Shown: piece by piece, positions 36,863 to 49,897 of the stretch
Position numbering within the stretch: position 1 is the first letter of the stretch
How the letters are laid out: every line of letters begins with the position of its first letter
Source of the DNA: Chrysemys picta bellii
Taxonomy: Eukaryota; Chordata; Testudines; Emydidae
DNA length: 64,000 nucleotides
Direction of reading: 5' to 3'
Assembly: GCF_011386835.1 (NCBI RefSeq)
Contig: NC_088804.1
Coordinates: 39,419,549 to 39,483,548, forward strand
The notes under the pieces: generated by a model
Seen by the model: only the letters and a program-made list of their open reading frames with translations
Databases searched by the model: none
Told to the model about the DNA's origin: nothing
Program-made: the position numbers and the translations under genes

Positions 36863-38111
36863 AAGGTAAGCACAGTATTAGCACTTCACAAATACTAAAC
36901 AAGGATAACAATTGTTCCTCACTATAAACAGTTTGTTATATCTTGAGTTCATCACATGTGAGTTCCGTGGTATGTGTGCATGGAACCAGACAAAAGCCCC
37001 TTCCTCTTACATGGGTTTGTGTACTCTCACATACTGACAAAGGAAGAATTAAACAGACTTATTCCTTTGGATTATGGTTTATTGGTAATTTCATTATACA
37101 CAGTGCTAAGATTAATTGCTGCACAGTAGTTTGTAGCAGCACTGGTAATTTGTCATTTAAAAAAAATCCATTTAGAAGATTTTTATTTTATCAGCTGCAT
37201 TTATTGAAATGGTCTCATCAAAGGTAGGCAGCAGGAGGAAGATTATTAAGGATACATAGTGTTATGTATAATACAGTTACATGGCATCGCTTTTATGGTG
37301 ATGGGTCTGTGTCACTTTATAATTTTAACATTCCCCCCCACACACACACACACCTTTGAGAGGATATTTGTGACTCCCATAGTCTCCCCTTCTGTCTGTT
37401 CATTTCAGTGAGCCACAAGTTGAGGAGGGCAATATGCATTTCCTTCTGATGTCTTTCCAACTGCTAGCCATTGGGAGAGGAGCTCAGTAGAAAAGAGATA
37501 AAGTGCCGTCTTCCCATAGGAAGGTGTGTACTTCTTCATTAGTGTTCCCAACCCCTAGAACAAGGAGATGAGTACTTGCCCTTGGACCAACACACTTAAA
37601 CCTTTTAAACACCTAATAGGTGTTGGAGAAAATCCTCGGGCCTGATCTAAAGTCAATGAGAGTCTTCTTTGACTTTAGGGCTTTGGATGAGGCCCTAAAA
37701 AAACAAAAGGAATTCTGTCGCAGCAGAGACATGGTACCAAGAATCCATGGCTGGCCTACGGGAAAATGCAAAGAACCACATGGAGAAGTATAAATCATAG
37801 TTATAACAGCTCATATTACAACTTGCACAAGAGAACAAGCGGCAGCTAAAGGTCACTCAGAGGAGCGAATGGTGTGTGTATGTATCGGGGGGAGTTCTCT
37901 AGACTCCAAAACTATATTTTTCCAGACTGTCCTATTTCCTGCATTCTCTCTCTTGCCCAATGTTAATTATCTGGATGATGAGTGTGCATGTTTGGAAGGC
38001 ACAGCTTGGATGGCTTTATCGGAATAGTCAATAAACAGTAACAAAACTAAAAAATAGTTCACTCTCATTTTGTTGTCCACAGACTCATAATCTGTTACTA
38101 TATTTATATTA

Positions 38112-38205
38112 AAATAGCACCCGGAGCTCACAAACAGGATTGAGGCCCCATGGTGCTTGGTGCTGTACAAACATATGAAAACATGGTCCCTATGACCCAG
38201 TACCA
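38112..38205 (-). repeat. CORE-SINE/MIR-like fragment
   Basis: GGCCCCATGGTGCTTGGTGC followed by TGTACAAACA and GGTCCCTATGACCC is the antisense of the family described at 26330. Confidence 0.6.
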
Positions 38206-38515
38206 GTTCCTGCCAAGGCCCCAGTCCTCACTCTGCACTGATAAATGCATAGCTGGAAACCAGTTTGGCTCACCTGTGTGTTAGTATTGTTAAAATAGAT
38301 ACCTCAGACAAGTCATTGTGGACAAAAGACTTTGTTGATTGCTTGTCCCACACCCCTGAAAAGGGAATGTGCACAAGCCCTCCTCCCATCACAGCTTAAA
38401 CGGGGGGAAGGGAATAAAACTGCCCGTGATGGAGAAATTTCCCTATGTGGCTTTAACTCTGAGGGTGAAGATCCCTAAGCATAAGTAGGGGGTCCCCAGC
38501 TGTTTAGTTGGAGTT

Positions 38516-38855
38516 CATAGGCGCTTCCTCTTTATCCGGGGAGGTGCCCAACCCCCCCTCTGCCCCAGGCCCCCCTCCACCCCACCTCTTCCTGCCCCCA
38601 TTCTGCCCCAGGCCCCACCTCCACCCCTTCCCCAAAGCCCCCATCCCCTGCCCCGCCTCTTCCCTCCCCTGAACACACCCCATCCCCAGTCCTCCCCCTC
38701 CCCCTCCGCGCCTCCTGCACGCCGCAGAGCTGTTGGTGGATGGGAGGTGCTGGGGGGGGGGGGGTGGAGCTAGGCTGCTGGTAGGTGCTAAGCACCCACT
38801 AATTTTTTTGTGTGAGTGCTTCAGCCCTGGAGCACTCACGGAGTAGGCACCTATG
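38516..38855. mobile_element. Probable hAT-type MITE (CATAGG ends)
   Basis: The ends CATAGGCGC and GCACCTATG are inverted, and the interior is rich in CCCCACCTCCACCCC-type runs. The right third has AGCACTCAC near the end, matching an inner GTGAGTGCT. The flanking octamers TTGGAGTT and CTTGGGTT match at six of eight positions, so the duplication is only suggestive. Confidence 0.5.
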
Positions 38856-39566
38856 CTTGGGTTAGCCAGAAAGGACATATAGAGCTGGCATATTATAGCA
38901 GCTACTCATCTTTTCAAACCTTAGCCTGTATCTCATTTGTGCGCGTGTATGTTTACTTGCTTTAACCTTGTGAATAACTCTCATTTCTTTTTAGTTAATA
39001 AATCTTTAGATGGTTTATTATAGGATTGGCTACAAGCATTGTCTTTGGTTTGAGATCTGAGGTCTAGTTGACTGGGGTAAGTGACTGGTCCTTTGGGACT
39101 GGAGAAATCTGAATATTGTGATTTTTGGTGTAAGGGACCATCTTTCACAAAGGCAGGCTTGCCTGGGTGGCAAGATAGAGTACCCAAGGGGATGATCTGT
39201 GGCTCCCTGTTAAGGCTGTTCTGCTGCTTCAGGAGTTCACACTTATTACTTGGTTGGTGAAATAGAAGTATCGAGAACACAACCAGTTTGGGGTTCATGC
39301 CCTGTTTCTTGACAGTTTGCCCTGAGGTTGGAACCCACCATCATGATCTACTCTAGACAGTGTAACAATCCCTGTCTTATAAAGCTTCCAGTCTGATTTC
39401 TGTACTACCTCCTTCTAGAGCCTATTAAACCATCTAGTCAAACCAAAGACTCCTTTTTCTTATAATATGTTAGGAAACTCATGGCTTCCATAAACATAGA
39501 TTAACCTAATGGAATAACTTCTTCCGGGGATGAATTTGGGCCACAGTCATTGGCATTAAGGATGGT

Positions 39567-39665
39567 ATTTTCAAAGGTGTCTGGGAGAAGTGGGGAGTTA
39601 GGTGTTGAATTCACATTGAATTTCAGTGGCATTTAGGCATTTAACTCCTTTAGGTTCCTTTAAAA
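39567..39665. repeat. Short palindromic amniote-type repeat
   Basis: TTTTCAAAGGTGTCTGGGAG, TTAGGTGTTGAATTCACATT, then TTTCAGTGGCATTTAGGCAT form imperfect inverted halves. Small palindromes beginning ATTTTCAAAGGTGCCTAA are common interspersed repeats in amniotes. A related stretch may lie at about 49225-49350. Confidence 0.45.
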
Positions 39666-39758
39666 AGACCAGCCGAAAAAAGAAGATGTTTCACTTGGAG
39701 ACCCAGTACCAACATCTGTGGATCCAATTAGATGTAAGAGCCAATAATAGTTTAATTA

Positions 39759-40049
39759 GGGTACGTCTACACTACCCGCCGGATTGGCGGGCAGCAATCG
39801 ATCCAGCTGGGGTCGATTTATCATGTCTAGTCTAGATGCGATAAATCGATCCCCGAATGCTCTCCCGTCAACTCCTGTATTCCACCACCGCGAGAGGCGC
39901 AGGCGGAGTCGATGGGGGAGCGGTAGCAGTCGACTCACCACGGTGAAGACACCATGGTAAGTCGATCTAAGAATGTCGATTTCAGCTATGTTATTCACGT
40001 AGCTGAAGTTGCATAACTTAGATCGATTCTTCCCCAGTGTAGACCAGGC
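39759..40049. mobile_element. TTA-flanked MITE (PIF/Harbinger-like)
   Basis: The ends GGGTACGTCTACACT and AGTGTAGACCAGGC are inverted, with TTA at 39756-39758 and 40050-40052. The 291-bp interior is rich in GTCGAT/ATCGAT motifs in both orientations (for example GGGGTCGATTTATC and GATAAATCGATCCCC), so the subterminal parts also fold. There is no ORF of note. Confidence 0.7.
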
Positions 40050-40656
40050 TTAGAGTAGTATCTTTGTCATAGAACTTAGTGGTGAAGAGACTTTGTAGAT
40101 CATCCAGTCCCAACTCCCTATCAATGCAGGTTTGTTCCCTACTGTAAATTTTTAGAGTTTTGTCCAGTCTATCCATGAAGTTTTGTACACTTCCCTTGTT
40201 AGGCTATTCCACAGCCATCATCAGATGGTACACTGCAGGTATGTATCCTGGACCAAAAGTCTGGAATCTTTGGACCACTAAATTTGGTTTAAGCCTCATC
40301 ATTTCTGCCTGGAATTTAGCATCCAAATTCTCTGCCTCAGAGCAAAATAACTTGCAAAGCATAGACAAAATTGTCACTGCCTCGATATAGGTTAGCTGGG
40401 ACCACACGTTAACACCACGGCACTACCCCCTTGAAACCAATTCCCTTTCATCTGACTGAATATTGTCTAAGGGAAGCATGAACATATTAGACATATATTA
40501 ATAATTAAAGAAAGCCAGACAGTAGTTCAAACCTTTCACATGCTCAGCACAGCGTGAGACAATACATACTTTTGGGGGGAATCTGTTTTACTTTGTGTGG
40601 CCTCACTTTCTTCCTCTTTTAGAGCTATTTGCTTTTCCTCCCTTCAACACAGGCTT

Positions 40657-41312
40657 CAGGGCCAGCTCCAGGCACCAGCCGAGCAAGCTCGTGCTTGGGG
40701 CAGCAGAGTCTAAGGGGTGGCATTCCGTCCAATCCTAGGGCGGCACGGCTGCCCTTTTTTTTTTTTTGGTTTTCCACTCCGGCCGCCCTGTAGGGGGCGG
40801 CGGCGCGGAGGAGAGGAGCGCCCTGCTGGGAGCGGGCTGTGCGCTCTGTCTGCCCCAGCTGGTGCCAGGTCTGCAGCAAGCCCAGCAGCCCGCATCCTTC
40901 CCTTCCCTGCCGACCTTCAATTCACCTGCAGGCGGGAGCTGCGTGGAGCCCTCCCGGCAGGCGGCGCAGCAGGAGGGGCCGAGTGGTGAGTGCCCCGGCT
41001 GAAGGAAGCCCTGGCCGCCCCCCTTCTCTCTCTCCCTCCCGCTCCCTCCCGCCTCCCCCCACTAGCCAGGGCACGCACTCCGCTGCCTGGGGCACGTCTG
41101 CAGCACAGGGAGTCCCGCTAGCCAGCGTGGCCGGGGGAGACAGCTGCGAGCCGCCAAGTAAGTGGCACTGAAAGTTTGCACCCTGGCTCCGGCCGCCCTC
41201 CACGTTTTTAATGTTTTTATTTTATATTTTGCTTTGCCGCTCCAGCCGTCCTGCACGTTTTTTGTTGTTGTTTTTTTTGCTTGCGGTGGCAAAAAAGCCA
41301 GAGCCGGCCGTG
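40657..41312. mobile_element. hAT-type MITE (CAGGGCCGGCTC family), long copy
   Basis: The left end CAGGGCCAGCTCCAGGC and the right end GAGCCGGCCGTG are inverted, and an exact 8-bp duplication ACAGGCTT flanks the element (40649-40656 and 41313-41320). The 656-bp interior is very GC-rich with CGGCCGCCCT-type blocks and T runs, and could be mistaken for a CpG island. A short member of the same family lies at 60855-61082. Confidence 0.85.
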
Positions 41313-41473
41313 ACAGGCTTATGTCACTGACACTGTTCTTATATGCTTTGCCCTGCTTCCCACCAAGTTTCCCTCACTGATTACTCCCCCTCATTAGTTT
41401 TGCTGTAGATGCTGTGCTCACCTTGACTCCATCTCTCTCCTGATGCCCAGTTCCGGTCACCCAATTCCAAATA

Positions 41474-41660
41474 CACCTCTGCCCCGCTATAACGCGGCCT
41501 GATATAACATGAATTCGGATATAACGCGGTAAAGCAGCACTCCGGGGGGGGGCGGGGCTGTGCACGCTGGCGGATCAAAGCAAGTTCGATATAACGTTTC
41601 ACCTATAACACAGTAAGATTTTTTGGCTCCCGAGGACAGCGTTATATTGGGGTAGCGGTG
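41474..41660. mobile_element. Tc1/mariner-like palindromic MITE, copy 3
   Basis: The ends CACCTCTGCCCCGCTATAAC and the near reverse complement TTATATTGGGGTAGCGGTG are flanked by TA at 41472-41473 and 41661-41662. The interior matches the copies at 1097 and 3152. Confidence 0.75.
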
Positions 41661-41676
41661 TACCACTCCCAATTGG

Positions 41677-41826
41677 CAGGGCCGGATTTCCAATTAAGCA
41701 CAGTAGGCACCTGCTCTAGAGGCACCTGACCTCTTTAAAACTGTGTGCAACACAAAGGTCGGCTGTAGGCAGGGGGGCCCTGAAGATGCTGTGCCTAGGG
41801 GCACGTAAGATGTAAATCAGGCCCTG
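41677..41826. mobile_element. hAT-type MITE (CAGGGCCGGATTT family)
   Basis: The inverted ends CAGGGCCGGATTTCC and AAATCAGGCCCTG enclose 150 bp. The flanking octamers CCAATTGG and CCAACTGA match at six of eight positions. It lies 16 bp from a mariner-like copy. Confidence 0.65.
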
Positions 41827-42599
41827 CCAACTGACCAGCTAACACTGCCTTACCCCAGGCCCCCAATTCCAACCTGCCCTGATTCCCCGCTACCCAGTTC
41901 CAGCAGCCCAATCCTGACTGCTATGAAACCCTTTGATCCTAGCATTTTCCCCTCACACAAATCCTCCTTTGTATTCTATTCAAGTATGTTTAATAATAAT
42001 TAAAATAGGCATCACTGTATGATCTAAGCTGTTAAAATGGCTGTGGAGAGGAGATTAATGTTATACTATGTTCGCCTCATTATGCATACATACACTGGTT
42101 ATTTATTGTAGGACTGCTCATGGATGCTGGGCTGTTAAAAACAAACAACAAAAAAAGCTTTGAAGCACATGCCAAAAAATTAAAGGACTTTGCAAAAGAG
42201 TTAGGCCAAATATTGGGCCTCGAGTTGGGACAATGTCCCTTTAAGATTTAAAAAACTCCATTTGAGCCAGAGTTGATGTGGCAGAAGGAGCAGTTACAGC
42301 GTGTGCAGTTTTGCAATATAAAATACCAGGCTGAAGCTGAAAAGGCTAATTAACAGTACTGTGTAATGTGTTGGGGTTTGAGTGCATGTGTGCTACTGCC
42401 CTCCAGTGGATGGACAATGTCAGACCTGCTCATGTCTTTAAACTTCTGGATTCCTCTTAATTTTCTTTAGTCAAATGTGTCATGCACAGAAGTGCTTCTC
42501 ACTGGCAAAAGCAGCCTCAACACACAGCTCCATCTCATCCATCTCCCTCCTTGAGTCAGAGTGTTAACCCTAAACTCTCCCCCTCCCAGATTTCCTATG

Positions 42600-42705
42600 T
42601 TCCATTCTATATGCATCCGAAGAAGTGGGCTGTAGTCCACGAAAGCTTATGCTCTAATAAATTTGTTAGTCTCTAAGGTGCCACAAGTACTCCTGTTCTT
42701 TATGT
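42600..42705 (+). repeat. Turtle-typical repeat tail
   Basis: GAAGTGGGCTGTAGTCCACG, AAAGCTTATGCTCTAATAAA and TTAGTCTCTAAGGTGCCACA form one of the most recognisable high-copy repeat ends of turtle genomes. GTGGGCTGTAGTCCAC is a small hairpin. The parent element class is uncertain to me. This is the main clue to the organism. Confidence 0.7.
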
Positions 42706-44356
42706 CAACAAAGTTCCTCATCCCCACTTCCTCAACCCTGCCCCGCTTCTCCTGAAATCATCTATTGCTTCTTGCCTTGACTATACTCTTCCTTTCTCTT
42801 TGTCCTGCTCAGAATGTCGCTTGCAGCTCGCCTTAGTGTAAAGAAACAGCCACATCAACACCAACTTCAAACACTTCCACGAGCTCCTTTTCCCAATACA
42901 CTTTTCTCAGGATCCTCCATAACATTCGTGGCCTTGCTCCAGCCTACCTATGAACCTCATCTATACCCTGCTCTGGCCTCCGTCCTTTAACACTGTGTCG
43001 ACCTTCTCCTCTGCAGTTACTGCCGCCAGAAAAAGTCTTCCTCTATCTCATTGTCCCATCCAGCGTGCCGCAAATTTTCTTATGGTTTCAGCTCTGAATT
43101 TCTCTCTACTTCAGCGCCCCTTTATCAGTGTAACTCTGGGAAATATTTTAGGTGACACTATACGATACGCGGTTGTTTTGTAAGTGTTCGTAGCACCCCT
43201 CTCCTCTTGTTGAGCTAGTGCAGCTGTTCTCTGAGTAGAGATGCCAGGTATTTTTGGAGTCAAAAGTTGCAAATTCCATGCCACATGTGTCTGGTTAGCT
43301 GACAGCTGTAATAGCTATGTGTGTGTATGTGCACTTAGGCAGAGGTACTAGAGTCTTTTATTCAGGTACTGAGTCCAGATCCCCACATTAACTTACACAA
43401 ATACCTCACCACTCTAGATTCATTTACCTTCCACTAGAACTAAAGAATTACTAGCGCTGGAAACAAGTGCTTCTACAAATGTTTATTTGACTATTTAAAT
43501 GAGCTTGCTTTGACTGGGTTCACTTCCCTACTGTCTGTGCTTTCTGCTGATATTTTAATAAACATGCTTGATTAGTTTAAATGCTCAAGGAGAGTGAATT
43601 CTATGCTCAAATATTTGCCAAAGATGAATGAAAAGGTTTTTTTTCCATTGCAACACTTGAAATTTCTGCTGCATTACTTAGTTACATAAACCATCCAATC
43701 TGGAAACCAAAACAATCCCATAGGATTTACACCTTCTAACCAAACATTGCAATTATTGCAGCGCAAACATCAAACATTCTTCCTGACAGAGTTCGCAAAG
43801 GAATCGACAGCTACATGACAAAACACCTCACGTCTCCTGCTCTTTACTCTCAGTGCACAGCAGAACAAAACACAAAAGGAAACTAAGATGTGCATTGGAA
43901 TCATAAAAATATTACCAAAATGCCCCACATTCGTGTCACTTGTTTAAGCCAGAAAGCACCTAGCTTGATTCTCAGATCTCAGGTTGAGTCTGTGGTGATG
44001 GCAACTAGATAAATCATCTCTTCTGATATGAGCACAATTGATCTAACGTCAATGAGCCACAATAAACATGAAACTTCATAATGCTTAATGTACAGATCAC
44101 GTCTCAGAATACAATTGCATTTCATGGTAATTTAGTGTTGATAAAAGGTGCTGGATTGACTTTTCTGAAGAGTGAGGTCCTCTGTTTACTCAGAAGAGAT
44201 GGGACAGCAGAACACAGAAAGCAGCAGAGCACGCTTCCATATGTTGCCCTCCTAGCTCTTCTCCACACTAGGGAATTTCAGCACACCAAATTGCTCACAA
44301 GGGTGTACAAACACTTTTTGGAGCAGTCTTGGGTCAAGCAAGGCTAAACACTAGGT

Positions 44357-44677
44357 CGGGGTAGGCAAACTTTTTGGCGCGAGGGCCACATCTGGGTATG
44401 GAAATTGTATGGCGGGCCATGAATGCTCATGGTTCCTGGCCAATGGGAGCTACAAGGGTGGCGGTTGGAGCAGGGGCAGTGTGCGGAGCCCCGTGGCTGC
44501 CCCTACGCGTAGGAGCCGGAGGGGGGACATGCCGCTGCTTCCAGGAGCCATGTGGAGCCACAGCACGTGCAGAGCAGGACAAGCCCTGGATCTCGCTCCC
44601 CATCAGGAGCTCGAGGGCCAGATTAAAACATCTGAAGGGCTGGATGCAGCCCCTGGACCGTAGTTTGCCCACCCTTT
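44357..44677. mobile_element. hAT-type MITE (GTAGGCAAAC family)
   Basis: The left end CGGGGTAGGCAAACTTTTTG and the right end GTTTGCCCACCCTTT are inverted. The exact 8-bp duplication CACTAGGT lies at 44349-44356 and 44678-44685. The 321-bp element shares subterminal GCGAGGGCCACATC with the copy at 3486. ORFs inside it are not genes. Confidence 0.85.
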
Positions 44678-44822
44678 CACTAGGTCATCCTTCACCATGC
44701 CTGTCTCCACTGATCCAGTGCCCGTGTAGATGGCAAATACTGATAGAATAGCTCCAGTATTGTAAGTAGTTTTTCCACTACCATTCGGTAGTGCACTTGT
44801 TACTCTCAAGTTAGCCTGCCTT

Positions 44823-45005
44823 GTAAGAACATAAGAACGGCCATATTGGGTCAGACCAGGGATCCATCTAGCCCAGTATCTTGTCTTCTGACAGTGGCCA
44901 ATGCCAGATGCTTCAGAAGAAATGAACAGAACAGAGCAGTTATCGAATGATGCATCCCCGTCATCCAGTCCCAGCATCTGGCTGTCAGAGGCTTAGCCAT
45001 CTTGG
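44823..45005 (+). repeat. LINE-derived repeat (AAGAACATAAGAA family), copy 2
   Basis: AAGAACATAAGAACGGCCAT, GGTCAGACCAGGGATCCATC, TAGCCCAGTATCTTGTCTTC and CAGTGGCCAATGCCAGATGC match the copy at 36604 and are closer to the family pattern. Confidence 0.65.
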
Positions 45006-47304
45006 CTAATGGTCTACTGCCTCTGTTCTACAGGTCCAGGGTCAAGTATTCCAGAAAACACTTACCGACACACCATAGAACTTATTGGCTCACTATTATT
45101 CAGCACTGACTTCTTCCCCAGCAATCAACTATTTTATCAGCGTGTGTCAGAAAGCTTCCTGTAGGAGTGGGCCAAGCCCAGGCAGATGTGTGTGGACAGT
45201 GGGGGCCATCTATCTTGACAAGAAGATCCAGTGGGAGCTGTGCCCTCAATCCTGACCAGGAGGAATCACCGCTATGGAATGAATTCATCGCCCATGGCCC
45301 ATTCATTCCTGGACACCTCTGTGCAGACTGCCAATACCTAGTATCAACAACTGCTTTTGTAACATGGACCCTCTAGCCACTAGGATCAGGCCCACAAAGG
45401 AGCCACAGGAAGGAATTTATTTTCATTCTAAGACCATCATTAAAAAACAAACAAACAAAAGAAAACGGATTGCCTGAAAAAGTGTATTTTGAATAACCTG
45501 GAGCTTCTCTTTTTAAAGGCGGAAACTGCAAATAACTTGTTGATACGTGTTTCAGTTTATTTTCTTTCTTTCCTCTCTGACCACTGTATACAAATCTGTC
45601 CGAACCTTGAAAAGAACATTTCTTTCTTTCCTGTCAAGTCTGATCTTTTTCCATATGGCAGTCATTTATTTTCCCTTTGTTTCTAATGCAGTTAATATTA
45701 ATCTGCCCTGTTTAGATTGCATCTTTCTTTGTGTTCTGGTGTCATGGGCAACATCAACACATCTCTAGATACCATGGGCCAAATTTTGGTTTCCTGACAC
45801 ACTGAATAGTATCTTCCTACACAAGTGGGCCCATTGAAGTCAGTGATCCCAATTCAAAAAAGCATTTGGAACTTAAATTCACTTAAAGTTAGAATGCACT
45901 TAAGGGATAGAGATACTGTGCTGAATCAGACCCAGTGGGACCACTCATGGAGCGATAGGAATAATCTAGCTCGGTGTTAGCTAGTTAGCTGCTTTTCCAC
46001 AAACAGCAAGTGTTCACACAGTGTTTTTAAGTGGGTTCCACAAAAATGGCTATTTAAAAAAAAGAAAACTATTTACATAAACAACCACAGAGTAACATGT
46101 TTAAAATACACACAGCCTAATCAGAGATTTCACTCAAATTAATAAAATAACCAGAAACTTGTCATGGATAGCGTAAAGCCGCTCATTGGGTAATATAGTA
46201 ACACCCTGTTAAATAGAGAGATCTGATGACTATAAGACTGTATAATGTATATCTAAACAAAAGCTCATTGTTGTAATGATTGTTTTGTCTGATATTTGCA
46301 GGGCCAGGGATCTGTAAACCTGTTAAAACTTCCTAAATAAATAACTAGTTAAAATACACAGAGACGGAGAGGGAGAGATTTAGACTGCAGTCCATAATTT
46401 CCAAAAATTATCATTGAAATCAATATAAAATTACCCTAATTAAGACACAGGATCTTATTAGGTATTGTGCATTATTTTTCAGTTGTTCTTTTTTCAGGCT
46501 ACAATCTGAACCAAGTTGTGAACCTCATCTAATTTGTTTCCGTTGAGTACTGATCTTTTTACTTCATTACCACATGCAATTTTGTAGTCATCATAGCTAA
46601 TATCACAACTATAGATCTAGAATGTATTTATAGACCCCAAACTCTGCAGAGAGCAGCTGGGTCTGTTGTTGCTATGGCAACGGGGATTCTAAAAGTAAAA
46701 GGTTTCCAGTCAGAGTTTTAAAGGGACATGCTGGATTAATGCACTAGTCTTCCACTTCCAGAGATCTGGGTGCAGCTGTGCCTTAAGGTTTCCCGTGAAA
46801 TGAGGTTGGTGGTCTCAACCAAGTCCCTAGGGGACACTGGTCTGCAACCCAAAACCACTTCATGCATTCTGGCACACTGATTTCAGCATGGTTCTCACTC
46901 TCTGCTGTAAGACTGGAATAGCAGGGGTAGCTGCTGGCTAATCTTGACATGTGGGAGGGGGAAATGGATGCTAACTGAGATGCCAACTGTGTGTGGAGCA
47001 GGGGAGGGGAAGAGGCTGACACACCAAATCCCTATCTTGCAGTGTTTGCTTTGCAACAGTAGCTGCCTTTCGACTCGGGAAGAGGCTAGAAATCTCGACA
47101 CAGCTTGAAACTGGAACACTGGCCTGAAAACAAAAGCAGATCAAAAGCCAGGCTGGGGATGGAATGGGGACAACAAAAGAAACAGACAGTCGGTGGTAAG
47201 GAGCAGGCATCACGTGGTGACTACCACCATCCAATAGCAAAATCATGAAAGGAGGGACGAAGCACAGAAGCCAAGGGGACAGTGAGACCCATGGTTGATT
47301 CTTC

Positions 47305-47435
47305 TAATTACTATTGAATATTTATATTGTGGCACCACCGACAGGCCCAGCTGGGCCTCGTTGTGCTTGGCACTGTACAAACACATATGAACTGACAATC
47401 CTTGCTCCAAAGAGCTTTCAGTCTAAAAGAGAAGA
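47305..47435 (-). repeat. CORE-SINE/MIR-like fragment
   Basis: GGCCTCGTTGTGCTTGGCAC, TGTACAAACACATA and CAAAGAGCTTTCAGTCTAA are the antisense of the SINE family described at 26330, here extending further into the 3' arm. Confidence 0.7.
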
Positions 47436-49897
47436 TGTAACAGGCTGGTGAAAGAAATAGGCACGGTGAGATGGAGGGGAGCTGTCAGGAACCTGGACGT
47501 GGGCGGTCCAGCCTAGTGGTTGGAGCAGGAGTCGGTAACCAGCAATAGGAGCCCACAGTCAGAGCCAGCGTCAGGGGCCAGAGCTGGAGTCAGGAATCAG
47601 AGCCAGGTTTACCTGGGGTGGGGCAAGTCAGGGGCAAGACTGGGTCCAAGGCAGGAATGAGGCAGGGGGAGGACTGTAACAAGGTGGAAGCAAGGCTGAG
47701 CAAAAGCAGCAGCTATCACAGAAATGGGCAAATGCTTTGAGCAGCTGCCCAGTGTTCCTAAAACCTCAACCAAAGCCATATTTCCCCCACCTTTTCTATC
47801 CTGTCTCTCCACCACCTTGTGTCTGTTTGTTAAAAACAGAAGAAGTGAATACCCTTCACGCATCAGGACAGCCAGTAAAATGAACCCTTTCCTTCGAATC
47901 AAAGAAAGGTGGTTAATAAAATAAGACACTGATATATTGCCTCCAAAATGAGAGAGACTTTAATAAGGTTTAATGAACTTTGTTTTGTATCATCACTCAA
48001 TTTCTGTATAAATGCTTGTTTTAATTTTTTGTTCTTTCTTGTGGTTGATCAATAACCTTTCAACTTTAGAATGAATGCTTTGGAGTGTTTGCCAAAACGC
48101 CAGGCCCTCTGTAAAAAAAATTCCAAACCTAAGTATCACTGTTTTAATGTTCAACAGTGAAAGAGTTTATAACCACCTTTAATTCTTTTGGTCCTTGAGA
48201 TCAGTACAACAATACTCTATCCATTACGGAAGGGGTGGGTGGATTCTGAGGAGAGACTTGAAGGAGAACAAGGCTGAATTGCACTGACGGAACTAGTGTG
48301 ACAAATATTTGCCTGCAAATTCCTGAATTAAGTTGGTGTTATTGAACCCCCAGTTTCAACACAATCCATTTGCCAAATTGACATTTTTAGTTATTTATTT
48401 TTTGTCAAGTGAAATATCCCATTCGTTACAATTCAGACTGCAAACTCCTGGATACTGCACCTAGAACTTTGTGATTGTCATGATAATGCATTTGCAGCCC
48501 CTTGAAACTTCACGGTGGTCAGAAGGCTATGACTCTGAACCTTCTCCTCTAAATGCGCATCATTCTACCACCTGAGCGGAAGGAGAATCTCCCTTTGCTG
48601 TTGGCAATAGAGAGCCTATGACACACACGTTTGAAAATTCTGTCCATCAGAGAAAAGTAGTTCACACACACACACACTAGCCAGTTCATTACAATACTGA
48701 ATTGTTAAATGCCTTAGAGAACTCATTGAACTACTTCAGTATCTTTTTCTGTTCCCCTGTACCAAACCAGAGTTATGCACAAGCAAGATGTAATGGAGGA
48801 TAGCACCAAACTGCAGTAGAATAACCCTAGCCCTTCTCTGCTTTGACAGTGTTTTCTACAATGCCAAGTGCGTATTGTGCTAGCTCTGGCTGTAGTGCTG
48901 ACGAGACTGTCTAATATCACTTATTAGATCATACATCTAATACATTATATTAGACAGCTCGGTCATCACTTGATTATTGTATATGCCACCATCCCGGATT
49001 TTCTGTCTCTCTCTCAATGTCCTGTACAATCCCTGGTAACAAATGTGAGACAGCGTTAGCTTGCAAAGGTCTGTGTGCAGAACGTCTTTGCTGATAGCAT
49101 TCGTTTCCTATAAGCAATGAGCTAAATCAACCGCACAAAGCATTTCATAATTAAAGTGGCATCTCTTCTTAAAACAAACTGCAGGATCTACGGAAACAAC
49201 CCAAACTAAAGCAGAATCACCAACAAAGGCTGAGATTTTTTAAAATAGGAGACTAGAGTTGGGCTCCTAAATAAGTGACCTGTTTTTCAACGATGATTTC
49301 ATTAGGAGCTGCATGGTGCCCTGCACTTTTGAAACAACAGCCTTCTTTTTTAAGGAGCCTAAATATGAACTGAGGAGCGTAGCTTTCAGCTCTTATGTTT
49401 GAAAACGGCGGTCATAAGTACAGCGTTTGGGCCACTATCGGAGAATACTGTCGGATTCATTTGTGCAAAGAGTAAGGAAAGAAAAGGGCTGCATTAAAGA
49501 CAAATGTTACCCAGTTAGTCCCTTGCATGTGTATTTAATTCATGAGTAAGACACAAAAGGCAGAGCTGATTTAGGTTTTTTCCATTTAAATAACTCAAGG
49601 CAGCAATCTGTTCATGTGCTAATTTCCAGAGCTGAGCAAGTCTGGCCAGGCATCCTCCAGTTCTCCAGTCGGGCCTTGACATTGGTTCAGCACATTCTTT
49701 GGGGCGTGTGTTGGCACTGGGCGTCCCTCATCCGCCTGGAAGTTATTACTGTGATAGTCGATTAAAAATAGAAATGCAGAAATGAAAAGCCGTCTGTGAA
49801 GTGGGGGTTCAGTGACTCTTTTTTCCCATTAGAGGGTGCCAGGAAGCTGCTGTTGCAGAGAAGTTGCTACAGAGCCCAGAGTTCACAAGAACTTTAA

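Noticed and set aside
40717..41203. Cluster of overlapping ORFs and apparent CpG island
   Set aside because: The segment is the interior of a hAT MITE with an exact 8-bp target duplication, so the GC content comes from the element.
42900..43130. Serine/leucine-rich stretch resembling a dispersed repeat or old pseudogene
   Set aside because: It looked faintly familiar as a repeat, but I could not identify ends, a tail or a protein match.
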